A stretch of DNA of 64,000 nt from Pteria penguin (GCA_035048485.1 CM068587.1:33155001-33219000); one strand, 5' to 3'. Positions 21,260 through 30,708 are shown, counted from the first letter of the stretch. Notes: generated by a model from the sequence alone, not told the origin. Numbers and translations: made by a program.

Positions 21260-22390
21260 ATATTTCAGATAAATTATAATAATTATCAAATGTATTTATG
21301 TATTTTTATTTGTATACTAATTAAAATAATGATATTTAAATCAGTGTTCGTATTTTTCTTTTAGTTTATTCCATATCTAAATCACTGTCCGTAAAGCATG
21401 TATGTCAGGTTGTTACGCATTGGTCACTTTTTAGTGAGATAAGTTTCTTGTTATTTTATTGGTCGGTATATATTCCCTCCGTTTTACTGGTGTCTTTTTC
21501 TAACTTTAAATTTTTGTTATTTAAAGTGAGCACATGACTATTTGCTCACTTTAAATAACAAAAATTTAAAGTTAGAAAAAGACACTGGTACTGACCAAGT
21601 ATTAACGATTTAGACAAAGAACGCCATACAACACACATTGAAATCGATCATTAAATTCGATACACGCATATTATGCGATATCCACTACATCGACTTGACA
21701 GTACGATTTGACAGTAAGTTAGTTACTTTTCCCAACCTTATTCTATTATAACATTTGTATTTCTAATAATGATACAATATCTCTAACATCTATCCTTTTA
21801 ATTAATACCCATGCTTAATACATTTTGCATGTGTACGAATTTGAGCTCGTGGATGTTTCTGTATTTTTCCATATGAAATAGCTATCATATGCAAGCTTAT
21901 ACTAATAAATATTTATTAAGATTTATCTATTTTATTCATAGGTATACCATATATATTATCATCATTCATACTTTGTATGATTTTGAATGAACCCTGATCC
22001 ATAATCAGGAATATTTTTGTATTTCATAAATATTATATTGAGCAAATGTATTAATTGTTAATATTTTCATTTCTATCAATTGCATTATCATCAAATGATA
22101 TACATTTATTATATTACTATATTTCGCATTTGTTTACGATATGTGAAGCATAATAGAAACTCTTACATATCAGTTATTATCATAAAGGGAAATAACTCTT
22201 ACATGTACTTAATACAATATTACCATATACTTTACTTGATATATATACGAACACTTGGTGTATTTCAATCTGTATGTTTATCATGGATATTTATTATTGT
22301 CATCATATTTCAGGGTTCAAAATTAACCTTCGTATTTATAACAAAAAATCAACAGGAACCCTGGACACAGATGTTATCATTATTTGAATA
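21260..22390. mobile_element. Insertion into the LINE between endonuclease and RT linker
   Basis: LINE similarity fades by about 21260 and resumes at about 22390 (CKSWFGRKCHSARQKY). The AT-rich sequence between contains the perfect hairpin at 21491-21584 and, near its end, CAGGGTTC...GGAACCCTGG inverted words at 22312-22365. A 103-codon frame (22080-22391) is hydrophobic low-complexity and not convincing. Exact borders are unknown. Confidence 0.5.
21487..21588. repeat. Perfect hairpin with 43-bp arms
   Basis: Arms 21490-21532 and 21543-21585 are exact reverse complements (GTGTCTTTTTCTAACTTTAA onward) with a 10-nt loop. If the element is TGTC...GACA (21491-21584), it is flanked by CTGG on both sides. 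The arm's first 20 bases recur at the start of the insert at 24391. Confidence 0.95.
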
Positions 22391-23660
22391 AACCCTGTAA
22401 GAGCTGGTTTGGTCGAAAATGTCACTCAGCAAGACAGAAGTATTATTTGTCGCGGCGAAGATACAAAGTTCAGAGAAGCGCAAATAAATCCAGAGAAATG
22501 AAAAATGCAAATAGAATACAAGAAAACGATACATTTTTACAGAGAAAAAGAGAACTGAGAGACCGAATTCAAGCTGAATAATTTACGAACGAAAAGGCCA
22601 AAAGAGTATTGGGAAAATTTTTAATAGGTTTTAGAAACAAAATAAAGGAAATAAGCAGCTTGATACATTGTATGAACATTTTAAAAAGATCAACGCCGAA
22701 ACGGACATAGAAGGAACAGATTTGACAGATCTGGAGGGCGGAAATAATGAATGTATGAATAACGATATTATAACAGAAGAAGTCCAAATTTTAATCAAAC
22801 ATTTAAAAATAGGAAAGTCAACAGGCATCGATAGTATATTTAATGAGTACATCAAGGCAACCGAACAAATATTTACACCAATTATTCATCACTTCTTTAA
22901 CACCATACTTGATTCTGGATATATACCACGTGATTGGCTGGAAGGAATTATTGTTCCTATTTTCAAATTCGGAAATCCGGAATCACCAGAGAATTATCGA
23001 CCAATCACACTTTTAAGCTGTATTGGCAAACTTTTCACATTTGTTCTTAATAATCGTCTGAATTTCTTTCTCGAATCACACAGCGCTCTTTCAGAAGTAC
23101 AAGTAGGATTTCGAAATGGCTATTCAACCCTGATCATATATTTGCATTACATTCGGTCATTTCAATTTTAAATAAAAGACGGAAAAAGTTTTATAGCGCA
23201 TTTATCGATTTTTGAAAGCCTTTGATACTGTTTGGAGATCGGGACTTTGGAGTAAATGATTACAGTACAACACCAACGGCAATTTCCTTAGAATTATTCG
23301 TAACATGTATGAAGAGATCAAATCTTGTGTCAAACTTAATAATGACGTCACTTCCGGCCTCCGTCAGGGGGAAAACCTTTCACCGATAATGCTCAGCCTC
23401 AACTTGAATGACCTTGAAACCTACTCGAAAGATAACCTTTGCAATGGAGTTACTGTCCCAGGGGACTTACCACCCGAATTCAGTATTCTGATCATCATAT
23501 TGCTCTATGCAGATGACACTATACTAATATCAGACAGTCCCACCGACCTTCAACAGAATTTAGAATACTTCCATCGCTACCGTTCAATTTGGAAATTATC
23601 TGTAAATATTCTGAAAACAAAAATTATAATATTTGGAAGCTGTGGAGTTGCCCAATCTGA
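22390..23660 (+). pseudogene. LINE reverse transcriptase with YADD motif, broken
   Basis: A basic linker (SWFGRKCHSARQKYYLSRRR; LRTKRPKEYWENF) is followed by the main frame 22668-23171: KIGKSTGIDSIFNEYIKATE, DSGYIPRDWLEGIIVPIFKF, NYRPITLLSCIGKLFTFVLN and ALSEVQVGFRNGYSTL. After a frameshift comes motif A with an internal stop (AFIDF-stop-KAFDTVW). The frame 23305-23660 holds DVTSGLRQGENLSPIMLSLN and motif C (LLYADDTILIS), so the catalytic DD pair is intact, and ends at KTKIIIFGSCGVAQSE where a MITE interrupts. The order of the seven RT blocks is correct. Dead because of frameshifts and stops. Confidence 0.9.
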
Positions 23661-23667
23661 GTAAAAC

Positions 23668-24030
23668 CATATCTTTATTCCGCGTTCCGCTTCTCTATTT
23701 GTCCTCTTGCGGATAAAGATCTGGCGGAATCCCGTAAGGGGTCATGTTCTGGTGAATTCTGATGACGGTTCAGTCACCGAAACCGTTATTTCCCATAGCC
23801 AATCAATGACTCGACTAGGCACGTGATAGTTACGCACAATATGTAACAAACACTGTTCAAAAACTACCTTGTGGGTCACGCACGCTGGGGATGATAATTT
23901 CATTCCTAAGAATTTGTAGCCGATCCACTGATTGGCTGGAAATCAGAGTTCACCAGAACATGACCCCGTACGGGGTTTCACCAGATCTTTATCCGCAATG
24001 GGACAAAAAGAGGAGCGGAATAAAGATATG
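23668..24030. mobile_element. 363-bp MITE with ~95-bp inverted ends, inside the RT
   Basis: CATATCTTTATTCCGC at 23668 is inverted at 24015-24030. Pairing continues through TTTGTCC, GCGGATAAAGATCTGG, CCCGTA, GGGGTCATGTTCTGGTGAA (about 95 bp, ~85% by eye). The host LINE reading continues across it: TGTGGAGTTGCCCAATCTGA before (23641-23660) and TGTGGAGTTGCCAATCTTGA after (24044-24063). No coding frame. Confidence 0.85.
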
Positions 24031-24043
24031 ATTATAATCAGAT

Positions 24044-24390
24044 TGTGGAGTTGCCAATCTTGATTTTAAATACGGCGACAATAGATTAGAAATTGTTGAT
24101 TTTCATAGATACCTGTGAATTATGTTAAAAAAATTCTGGTATTTTTAGATTAGCCTTAGCTTCAATGTCAGCACAAGCCAAAATAGCATTACACTTCTTT
24201 ATACCATAAATGTAAATCTTGACCCATCGGTGAGTTGTCAGATAATGCTTTTAATCAAACAATAGTACATATTCTTCTTTACGTCTGTGAAATCTGGGTA
24301 TTTTGTAATGTCAAAATTCTTTAGAATATCCAATATGAAGTTTTGCGTTTTATTTTAAGGTTAAAAAATAGTACACCACATTGTATGTTG
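24044..24390 (+). pseudogene. LINE RT thumb region, broken
   Basis: Resumes as CGVANLDFKYGDNRLEIVDF and HRYL, then a stop, SLASMSAQAKIALH, a LYVCEIWVF block (usual form LxYxxEVWGF), and IQYEVLRFILRLKNSTPHCM. The last matches the FLKxxLGVKKSTPNCMVYGELG block of these ORF2 proteins. The insert at 24391 cuts the protein after CM-L; the sequence resumes at 25203 with NGETG in frame. Confidence 0.8.
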
Positions 24391-25195
24391 TGTCTTTTTC
24401 TAACTTTAAAATATTATGATTTAAATTGAGCTGTATGTAGTCCTATAAACATGACCTCGCTGACAAGCGCGAGGTCATATCGGTGGGGTCTTTACTCTTT
24501 ATAGCAAATGTGTTGCAGACGTAAATTCTTGCACAGCACTTTTAAGCTCGGAATTGGTTTTAATGATGTTTAGTTATTTTAATCCTTACCTTATGAATGT
24601 CACATATTCTGTTAATCCAGGTTTAAACAAGGATAAATATCTTATGTCGTCTGTTAAAACACTGGTTTTTTTTTCAAAATTCTAGCAAAACGAATATATG
24701 TACGTTCGCCTATGCTTAAGTTGCAATTGACAGAAAAGAAATTAAGTAGGTAAAAATTAAGTATAAAATGACTTGCTTACTGTTTGATATAATTAATAGA
24801 TTAATCAATGAGTAAGTAATAGAGATAAATCTACAATTCCTTCAGTTTGTGAAATTCGATCTGTAAATGATATGCTCATTTTAGTTCCGAATGTGTTCTC
24901 GGGATTTTTCCATATTTGATTTTTCTCAAAATTAAGTGAACATAAAAAACATCCATTTATTGTACATTTTGGATTATTTTTCGGTATTTCGAGGTAAGTG
25001 GCAGTTAGTTTAATGTTTGATCTCTGTAATTTATGTTGCATTTCAGCTGGCAATCTCTTTTTATTTGCATACATCCCCACGTTTCTTCCTCACCAAATTG
25101 TTGAGGAAAGAACTACATGTAATGGCAGGCACTACTGGCAAGACTCCGTTCCGAACAACAAGTAAATAAGAGGAACGGAGTTTTCATTGCAGGAC
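24391..25195. mobile_element. 805-bp insert in the LINE, 7-bp target duplication TATGTTG
   Basis: Bounded by TATGTTG at 24384-24390 and 25196-25202. Removing the insert and one duplication restores the LINE frame (STPHCML|NGETG), so the borders are well supported. It starts TGTCTTTTTCTAACTTTAAA, the same as the hairpin arm at 21491, but its other end is not the inverse. It holds a short palindrome (ATGACCTCGC...GCGAGGTCAT, 24451-24478), another near the right end (GACTCCGTTCC / GGAACGGAGT) and a minus-strand frame (24805-25080). Confidence 0.8.
24805..25080 (-). CDS. Unrecognised 91-codon frame within the 805-bp insert
   Basis: Begins MGMYANKKRLPAEMQHKLQR and contains a cysteine cluster (CTINGCFLC) followed by NFEKNQIWKNPENTFGTK. 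The lysine-rich start and CxxxxCxxC pattern look more like a real protein piece than most frames here. The cluster vaguely recalls cysteine-rich linkers of Penelope-like elements, but I cannot confirm that. It is the only sizeable frame in the insert, so it may be what is left of that element's protein. Function unknown; it may be a chance frame. Confidence 0.25.
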   Translation of the reverse strand: MGMYANKKRLPAEMQHKLQRSNIKLTATYLEIPKNNPKCTINGCFLCSLNFEKNQIWKNPENTFGTKMSISFTDRISQTEGIVDLSLLLTH

Positions 25196-25196
25196 T

Positions 25197-25710
25197 ATGT
25201 TGAATGGTGAAACAGGCGTTCAGCCATTGATTTATGTAATTAAAAATAGAATATTGAAATTTTGTTCCAAACTTATTCACGGAAAAGCCGAAAAACTTTC
25301 ATGTTTATTGTACAAAATTTTATTTAATGACTATTGCATGAATATAGCACATGGTTGGATACAGAATTTTGACAATATTTTGAATGAATTGGGTTTTTCA
25401 TATATAAGCCAATCACAAAATGTTGTAGATACTAAATGGTTTTCGAGTGCAGTAAAACAACGACTTTCTTGATCACGCTAAGCAATCATGGATAAATACA
25501 ATTAATGAATCTTCAAAATGTATATTATATAGTTGTTTTAAAACGTCAATTGATTTAGAAAAATACTTTTCCCTATTGTCGAAATCAAGACGTATTATTT
25601 TAACTAAATTCCGATTTACAAATCACATACTACCTATTGAGACGGGTACATGTAGATGGTCCTCTATTGACTGAACGAAAATGTAACTTATGTAATGTAA
25701 AGATGATGGA
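25197..25710 (+). pseudogene. LINE ORF2 C-terminal region
   Basis: Frame 25197-25472 reads GETGVQPLIYVIKNRILKFC, SKLIHGKAEKLSCLLYKILF, then AHGWIQNFDNILNELGFSYI. After a small frame change it continues SWINTINESSKCILYSCFKT, IDLEKYFSLLSKSRRIILTK, FRFTNHILPIETG and, after another, ERKCNLCN. These follow the conserved order of this LINE family's C-terminus (YxLYxxLL, ILxxCGLSYVW, RxxxTKFRxxNHxLPIETGRW, ERxCxLC). The CxxC is the first half of a zinc knuckle. Confidence 0.8.
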
Positions 25711-25884
25711 TAAATCCAAACCACAAGTCCACAAATCATGAAACCAGAGGACATTCAAAATCAGCGAAAATGAAAAACAAATTGAAAACAACAAAACATG
25801 TCCACTTGAAGAGCATATGTGAACCCCCGTGATGGAGTGAGATCAGGTGCCCGGGGAGAGTGAGCATTAATGCCTTAGGGGACA
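25710..25884. repeat. Small insertion inside the LINE zinc knuckle
   Basis: About 175 bases, including ACCCCCGTGATGGAGTGAGA and TCAGGTGCCCGGGGAGAGTG, separate ERKCNLCN from GDKFHYVFKC. No LINE similarity. Boundaries approximate; source unknown. Confidence 0.45.
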
Positions 25885-26440
25885 AATTTCATTATGTCTT
25901 TAAATGTTTTTTATTTTTCAGCTCAACGTGATTTATACATAGACAATTATTACTTTTTATGACCAAATATGTTAAAATTTCATCAACTATTCTCTTGGGA
26001 CACCGAACAAAAGTTGGAAAATCTGTACACATTTATATTAATTGTAATGAAGCAGTCTCAATGATTTCAAATGTTTTAAAAAATGGTGGAAAATTTGGTC
26101 GAGTCGGATTATCTATTTTCAGATCTTTGGCTGTCTTTCGGAAGAGACAGTAAAACGGAGGTCCCGTGTCACGGTAGGCGTGGCACGTAAAAGATCCCTC
26201 ACTGTTTCAGGTGGGTCCGTTGCAAAGGTTTCAATTTGTATGCAATAGATCAGGCAGATGCCGTCACCATATACGTGAAATACTCGTGGAATGACGTAAA
26301 ACAATAATCAGTAAATTTTCAGACCTTTGGAAGATGGAGTATTTATATCCTTGATATCCTGGGACAGATTATTTATTTTCTTGACTGTTTTGTTATCAGT
26401 TGTTATAATTGCATTGTAAATATATAATATTAAAAACACA
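25885..26440 (+). pseudogene. LINE ORF2 end with HxxxxC half of zinc knuckle
   Basis: GDKFHYVFKCFLFFSAQRDL, YIDNYYFL, a stop, PNMLKFHQLFSWDTEQKLEN, LYTFI. These match the usual GDEFHYLxxCPxFxxxRxKY...RPNxLKFxxLxxxxxxxKLxxLxxFI ending. With ERKCNLCN upstream, this completes a CxxC...HxxxxC knuckle. A 5'-truncated SINE is inserted at 26131-26314; after it the frame-like sequence continues briefly and the 3' untranslated part (AT-rich) follows. Confidence 0.75.
26131..26314 (+). mobile_element. SINE family 1, 5'-truncated, 16-bp target duplication
   Basis: Flanked by ATTTTCAGATCTTTGG (26115-26130) and ATTTTCAGACCTTTGG (26315-26330), a 16-bp duplication with one mismatch. The copy lacks the tRNA head and starts in the core: CTGTCTTTCGGAAGAGACAG, GAGGTCCCGTGTC, GGCACGTAAAAGATCCCTCA, GGTGGGTCCGTTGCAAAGG, AGGCAGATGCCGTCACCATA. 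5' truncation plus long duplication is the LINE-driven insertion signature. Confidence 0.9.
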
Positions 26441-26589
26441 TGCTAACATAAAGTAAACTCAACAAATAATATGCAAACAGTGTCAAACACTACTTAAATC
26501 GCATAGGTCTTTATACTAGTTTCTATATTGAAGTACATAGTGTCTCTCAGTCTCTTTGGTATATCCAGGAGGATAATTTCTATTTATCA

Positions 26590-26945
26590 TTATAGAAGAA
26601 TGTGTGAAGAAGTGTTGCTGTGTTCGGTTCCTGTCTGAATGATAATTTTTATTCGTTTTTGACTTACTTTTAGTTTGAATTATGTTATTTTAGTGCAAAA
26701 AAGCATTTCATAAAAAATTTTGATATATTGATTTTTCACATTTTCAACTTTTTCTTCACTACTTCTTGATTGAATTTGAGAAAATTTGGTAGATATAAAG
26801 CAAAGATGGTCCTTTACAATTTTAGCTGGTTAAGTTTTAAAGAAACTAAGGACTTATGGCCATCTAGAAGCATTGTTTATTATCATTGTGCAATGTTTTC
26901 TATGCCTCAGGTGAATGATAAAGGCCTACTTGGGCCTCTTGTTAC
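26590..26945. repeat. Dispersed repeat of the AGCTCAC...GTCCG type
   Basis: AAGTGTTGCTGTGTTCGGTTCC (26610-26631), TTTTTCACATTTTCAACTTT and GCCTCAGGTGAATGATAAAG...GGGCCTCTTGTTACTTT match the other copies (15101, 45310) and the usual ending of this repeat. Confidence 0.55.
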
Positions 26946-27217
26946 TTTTGTTATCATGTATGTTACATGAAGATACACGTTTTTGTTGTTTTTACATTTG
27001 TTCTCATTTTAAGTTATGTTCCTTTTTATTCTATTTGAATAAATGTGCTAAAATCATTTGGCAAATGTCTTCTTGCACTGATTTGAATGAAACTCAACAG
27101 GAATGAAACACTGTCAACAAATATGGCCACTATGAATTGTGAAATGCACATGATTTAATTTGAATATCGATTTTGCGTTTGTGCTTAGGTGAGAGATGAA
27201 GCGAATTCAGTTCAGAC

Positions 27218-27440
27218 CCATTTTGGCTACTCTCTTAGTCGGTAAGGTGCTTAACTCGTGACCGACAGGTCTTGGGTTCAATTCCTGCTGATGGCTCGTC
27301 AGTATTCTGTCATTCAGAAGAGGCAGTAAAACTCAAGGCACCGTGTCACAATTATGATTTCTCACTGCTTACGGCTGGTCCGTTGCATTACGTTTCTGTG
27401 AAATGCATCATTCGGAAGCCGTCACCAGATCAGTGAAGTT
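27218..27440 (+). mobile_element. SINE family 1, diverged full-length copy
   Basis: tRNA-like head (CTCTTAGTCGGTAAGGTGCT; GGGTTCAATTCCTGC), then core words AGAAGAGGCAGTAAAACTCA, ACCGTGTCAC, GGTCCGTTGCA and AGCCGTCACCAG. Directly followed by another copy. Confidence 0.7.
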
Positions 27441-27448
27441 ATGGTGTA

Positions 27449-27712
27449 AAGTCGATGTAGCTGTAGCCAAGTGGATAAAGTGCCTGGCTAATGACTGGGA
27501 CGCCCAGGTTTGACTCCCGCCATGTGTGAACCGGTGTTCTGCCTTTCGGAAGGGACAGTAAAAACAAAGTTTCCGTGTCTCGGTAGGCGTGGCTCACTTC
27601 TTCGAGAGGGTCCGTTACAAAGGTATAAATTTCTATGCAATGTATCAGACAGAGACCGTCATAATAAGCGTGAAATAATCGTGGAGTTAGGTAAAACAAT
27701 AATCAATCATAT
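27449..27712 (+). mobile_element. SINE family 1, diverged full-length copy
   Basis: Head GTAGCCAAGTGGATAAAGTG and AGGTTTGACTCCCGCC, core TTTCGGAAGGGACAGTAAAA, TCCGTGTCTCGGTAGGCGTG, GGTCCGTTACAAAGG, tail ACAATAATCAATCAT. Tandem with the copy at 27218-27440. Confidence 0.75.
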
Positions 27713-27837
27713 CATGGTGTAGCCTTAAACAAAATCCAAACACATCAATTGGCAGAAAAATTATCTTAATGAACATTTGATTTCCGCATGCAAAAGTACC
27801 CGATCATTGTATTCCATAAAATCATTAAGATAACAGA

Positions 27838-27840
27838 AAA

Positions 27841-27891
<51 letters not shown>

Positions 27892-27892
27892 C
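27838..27892. repeat. (AAAT)n microsatellite
   Basis: About 13 AAAT units. Confidence 0.95.
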
Positions 27893-28425
27893 AGATTTCA
27901 GAATAATAGACAATCACGGACCTTTGGAGAAAACAGCACAACATAGATAAGATAGTATTCCCTGCTGCTCGAACACACCTGTTGTAAACCTGCAATAAAA
28001 ATACAAATTATAACTGTGAATTTAAAAACCATAATCAGGGTACAGTTTCTTACGAGAACAAATATCAAATGTAGCGAATAATGCCACTTGGTATTCGTAA
28101 TCAATCATAATTAAAATGATGATATTGACGGAACCTTGATATTAGCCGTGGAAATTTGCTTTCTTCTAACAACAAGTTCATACAAAGTACATATAATTTG
28201 CTTCTTTGTAAGAAGTCATCGTATCCTTAGAGTTATCACATCATATGAGGACAAAGGATGTGGTAATGGGATACTGCTACAAACAAGTGGAAAGATGCTA
28301 AAAGGTCAGCGGAATATGCAAGATCGTGATTACTGATTGACCGGTTTGACTCGTGCTTTTATACACACACTTTACTTTTGTTCTCCAGTGGAGCGGAAAA
28401 TCTGCCCAAGTTTAGAACAATAGAT
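27893..28425. other. Unassigned noncoding sequence
   Basis: Small chance frames only (27898-28104 minus, 28136-28336 plus). Confidence 0.4.
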
Positions 28426-28594
28426 TTGGTTGGTTTGTTGGTGTTTTACGTCGCTTTCAACAATTTTTCAGTTATATCGCGACATGGAAGCTGGAAGTAA
28501 CCAACCTCTTAAACATAGTGTCGCAACCAGGGAATCGAACCCGGATCGTCGGTGCCGCAAGCCAAGCGCTTAACTACTACACAAAGCCTGCCCC
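28426..28594 (-). mobile_element. SINE family 2, full-length
   Basis: On the minus strand: GGGGCAGGCTTTGTGTAGTA, TTAAGCGCTTGGCTTGC, GATCCGGGTTCGATTCCCTG (box B), then body GTTTAAGAGGTTGGTTACTT, CCATGTCGCGATATAACTGA, GTTGAAAGCGACGTAAAACA and a CCAA-rich tail. tRNA-derived. It serves as the reference copy for the fragments at 4718, 5442, 52234 and 60163. Confidence 0.85.
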
Positions 28595-28605
28595 TCAATA
28601 AATTT

Positions 28606-28888
28606 GGATTAATTGATTGATTGATTGATTTTTGTTTTACGTCACACCACGAATATTTCACGTATATGGTGACGGCATCTGCCTGATGCGGGGCATACAA
28701 AATTTGACCTTTGCAACGGACCCACCCGAAGCAGTGAGGGATCTTTAACGTGCCATGCATACCACGACACGGGGCCTCGGTTTTTACTGTCTCATCCGAA
28801 AGACATGACACCGGCATGATCAGAGCGGGACTTGAACCCCGGCCTCCCGATCAGGAGGCGAGTGCGATACCACTAGGCCACGCCGGCT
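28606..28888 (-). mobile_element. SINE family 1, full-length, 11-bp target duplication
   Basis: Flanked by TCAATAAATTT at 28595-28605 and 28889-28899. On the minus strand: head GCCGGCGTGGCCTAGTGGTA, box B GGGGTTCAAGTCCCGCTCTG, core AGACAGTAAAAACCGAGGCC, CCGTGTCGTGGTATGCATGG, CACGTTAAAGATCCCTCACT, GGGTGGGTCCGTTGCAAAGG, AGGCAGATGCCGTCACCATA, and a (ATCA)n-like tail. This is the best-preserved copy, inserted right next to the family 2 SINE. Confidence 0.9.
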
Positions 28889-28899
28889 TCAATAAATTT

Positions 28900-29333
28900 T
28901 GAAGGTAACTAAAATACAAAAGGACATGAACGGAATGAGTATTTGCGATCTTGCGTATCTATCTCGTAGTCAGTTCAGTACTTGGGGAACTGTGTTCTGA
29001 TAAAATTCATTCAAACTCTTTCGAGTATTCAAAACGGGAATTTAATTATGACAGCACTACAGACGTTAACATGTAATAACATGATTTCTGATAATCTTAT
29101 CACTGAAGATTAAAAATCTTGTTTTGCCTCAAAGGTGTAGTAATACATGAAAGTAGAATGAGAGTTTACTAATAATGAAATGAGACGTTGTCACTGAATC
29201 TATCGTAAACTCCCCGCGGTAGAGATCAATGTTCCTTCAGCTGCGCGTTATGGGACATAAATATCTTAAGTATCACGGTACTGTTGAGCTTGTAATACAC
29301 GCTCGTCGTTTTAATTGAAAAGGTATAACAGAG
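28900..29333. other. Unassigned noncoding sequence
   Basis: No exon or repeat recognised. Confidence 0.4.
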
Positions 29334-29338
29334 ACATA

Positions 29339-30272
29339 CAGGCGCGGACCCAGAATTTCATGTGTCGATTTGGGGGGGGGGGGGGGGCACCTCACAATTG
29401 AGGCTCGAAGGGCCGAATGGGGAGGGTTCGTGGGCCTCCCCCGAGAAAATTTTGCAAAAATGAGGCAAAATGGTGCAATCTGGTGCTCTTTTTTGCATTA
29501 TTCATCAACATTTTCTTGACTTAAAATATTCCGCAAAAACTCTGAAATCGGAAGAAAACTGTTGTAATATTTTCGGTAAAAAATTATCATGTTCAACCCT
29601 CCCTCCCATAGGTGGGGATGGGGTTTCCCCGAGAAGATATGACAAAAATCTTGCAAAATCGTGTTTACCATATTAGGCCCCTATTGTTCTAGCATGGATT
29701 TTCAGTTGGAGGAGGCGTAAAACTCAGCGCAGGGTATAGGGACTGCCTATAGGTCCTCGTTGGATGCAGAGTAGTTCCTTGGTAGGGGGAACAAGGTGCA
29801 AAGTCTCCCTCCACGGAAGCTCCTGTATTTGAGACTTTTGGAGATACAAAATACGTTGTGAAAATAAACTACTCTAGAAATGGCTATAAGTGAAATCCAT
29901 CTTGTACATCGCGTAGCTTCAAACATTTGTAACATTTGCTACACGAGGTACAAGTAGCCATACGATTTTACTCGCCTGAGGCCAAGTGACCGAACATTTG
30001 TGCGCTGGATATTAATTTGGATCGCACATATATTTCGCTTCCCTCTGGAAGATATTATGGATCATATAAACGGGGATCAGGGGAGATTTCTCGTAAAATT
30101 GATTGTGGGTGAAGCGAGTCAACGATTTTTTTCCAACTGCAAATTTAAAGAAATATGATAGAATAACTATCGAGCGAAACGAGCCAGCGAAATTTGGAAA
30201 TTTAAGACAGAAATGCAGTAAAATAGGCCCTAAAATAGACTATGGTGCCCCCTTCGGCTGGATCCGCGCCTG
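29339..30272. mobile_element. 934-bp CAGGCGCGG-ended element, 5-bp target duplication
   Basis: Begins CAGGCGCGGACCCAG and ends with the inverse CTGGATCCGCGCCTG. ACATA flanks both sides (29334-29338, 30273-30277). Joining the two flanks recreates AGAGACATAGACTACTTTC, a 19-mer also present intact at 30290-30308, which strongly supports the borders. The interior contains a poly-G run, GAAGGGCCGAATGGGGAGGG and GGGCCTCCCCCGAGAAAATT, words also in 30787-30950. No transposase frame seen: non-autonomous. The ends are hAT-like. Confidence 0.85.
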
Positions 30273-30289
30273 ACATAGACTACTTTCCC

Positions 30290-30708
30290 AGAGACATAGA
30301 CTACTTTCAACTTTTTTTACTACAAACAAAATATTGTCGAGTGAATTACGATAAGTCAGTAGAAAATGTGACAATGACGCTGTCGAGTGTCTGTTTGTAT
30401 ACCCCATGCCGTGGAAATGGCGTCTTATTATGGGAGGTCATTTGCTATTAAAATCACAGTGGACCAAGGATTTCAAGCGTCAGATCATATTTTCATAACT
30501 TAATTGTTTTATCCGAGACTTATTCTTTAGTCGATTCTTTAAAACATTGCGATATTATGGCTATATTGTCTCCAAGCGGAGATTCATGTAGAACAATATG
30601 GCGGACGGCTGTTGTTTCCATCCGGGCTACTCACACAGGTAGCATACACCAGTATTTTACTAAGAGCCGAAAAGGAGTTTCCAGTCTCTGAAAGTAGTCT
30701 ATGTCTCT
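30290..30708. mobile_element. 419-bp MITE, ends AGAGACATAGACTACTTTC
   Basis: AGAGACATAGACTACTTTC at 30290-30308 is exactly inverted at 30690-30708. The 19-mer recurs at 47212-47230 and, split by the 934-bp element, at about 29332-30288. A secondary hairpin (CCAGTCTCTG...CAGAGACTGG) surrounds the right end. No coding frame. Confidence 0.65.

Larger units (their letters stand above)
19812..26440 (+). mobile_element. Decayed two-ORF LINE, split by later insertions
   Basis: Pieces in correct order and on one strand: ORF1 end (19812-20324), AP endonuclease (20391-21105), pre-RT basic linker (22390-22620), RT (22668-23660), RT thumb (24044-24390), C-terminal region (25197-25710) and zinc-knuckle end (25885-26440). 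The gaps hold other elements: about 21260-22390 (with a hairpin at 21491-21584), a MITE at 23668-24030, an 805-bp insert at 24391-25195, about 180 bp at 25710-25885, and a SINE at 26131-26314. Frameshifts and stops make the element inactive. The clade (CR1/L1-like) is not assigned. Confidence 0.8.
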
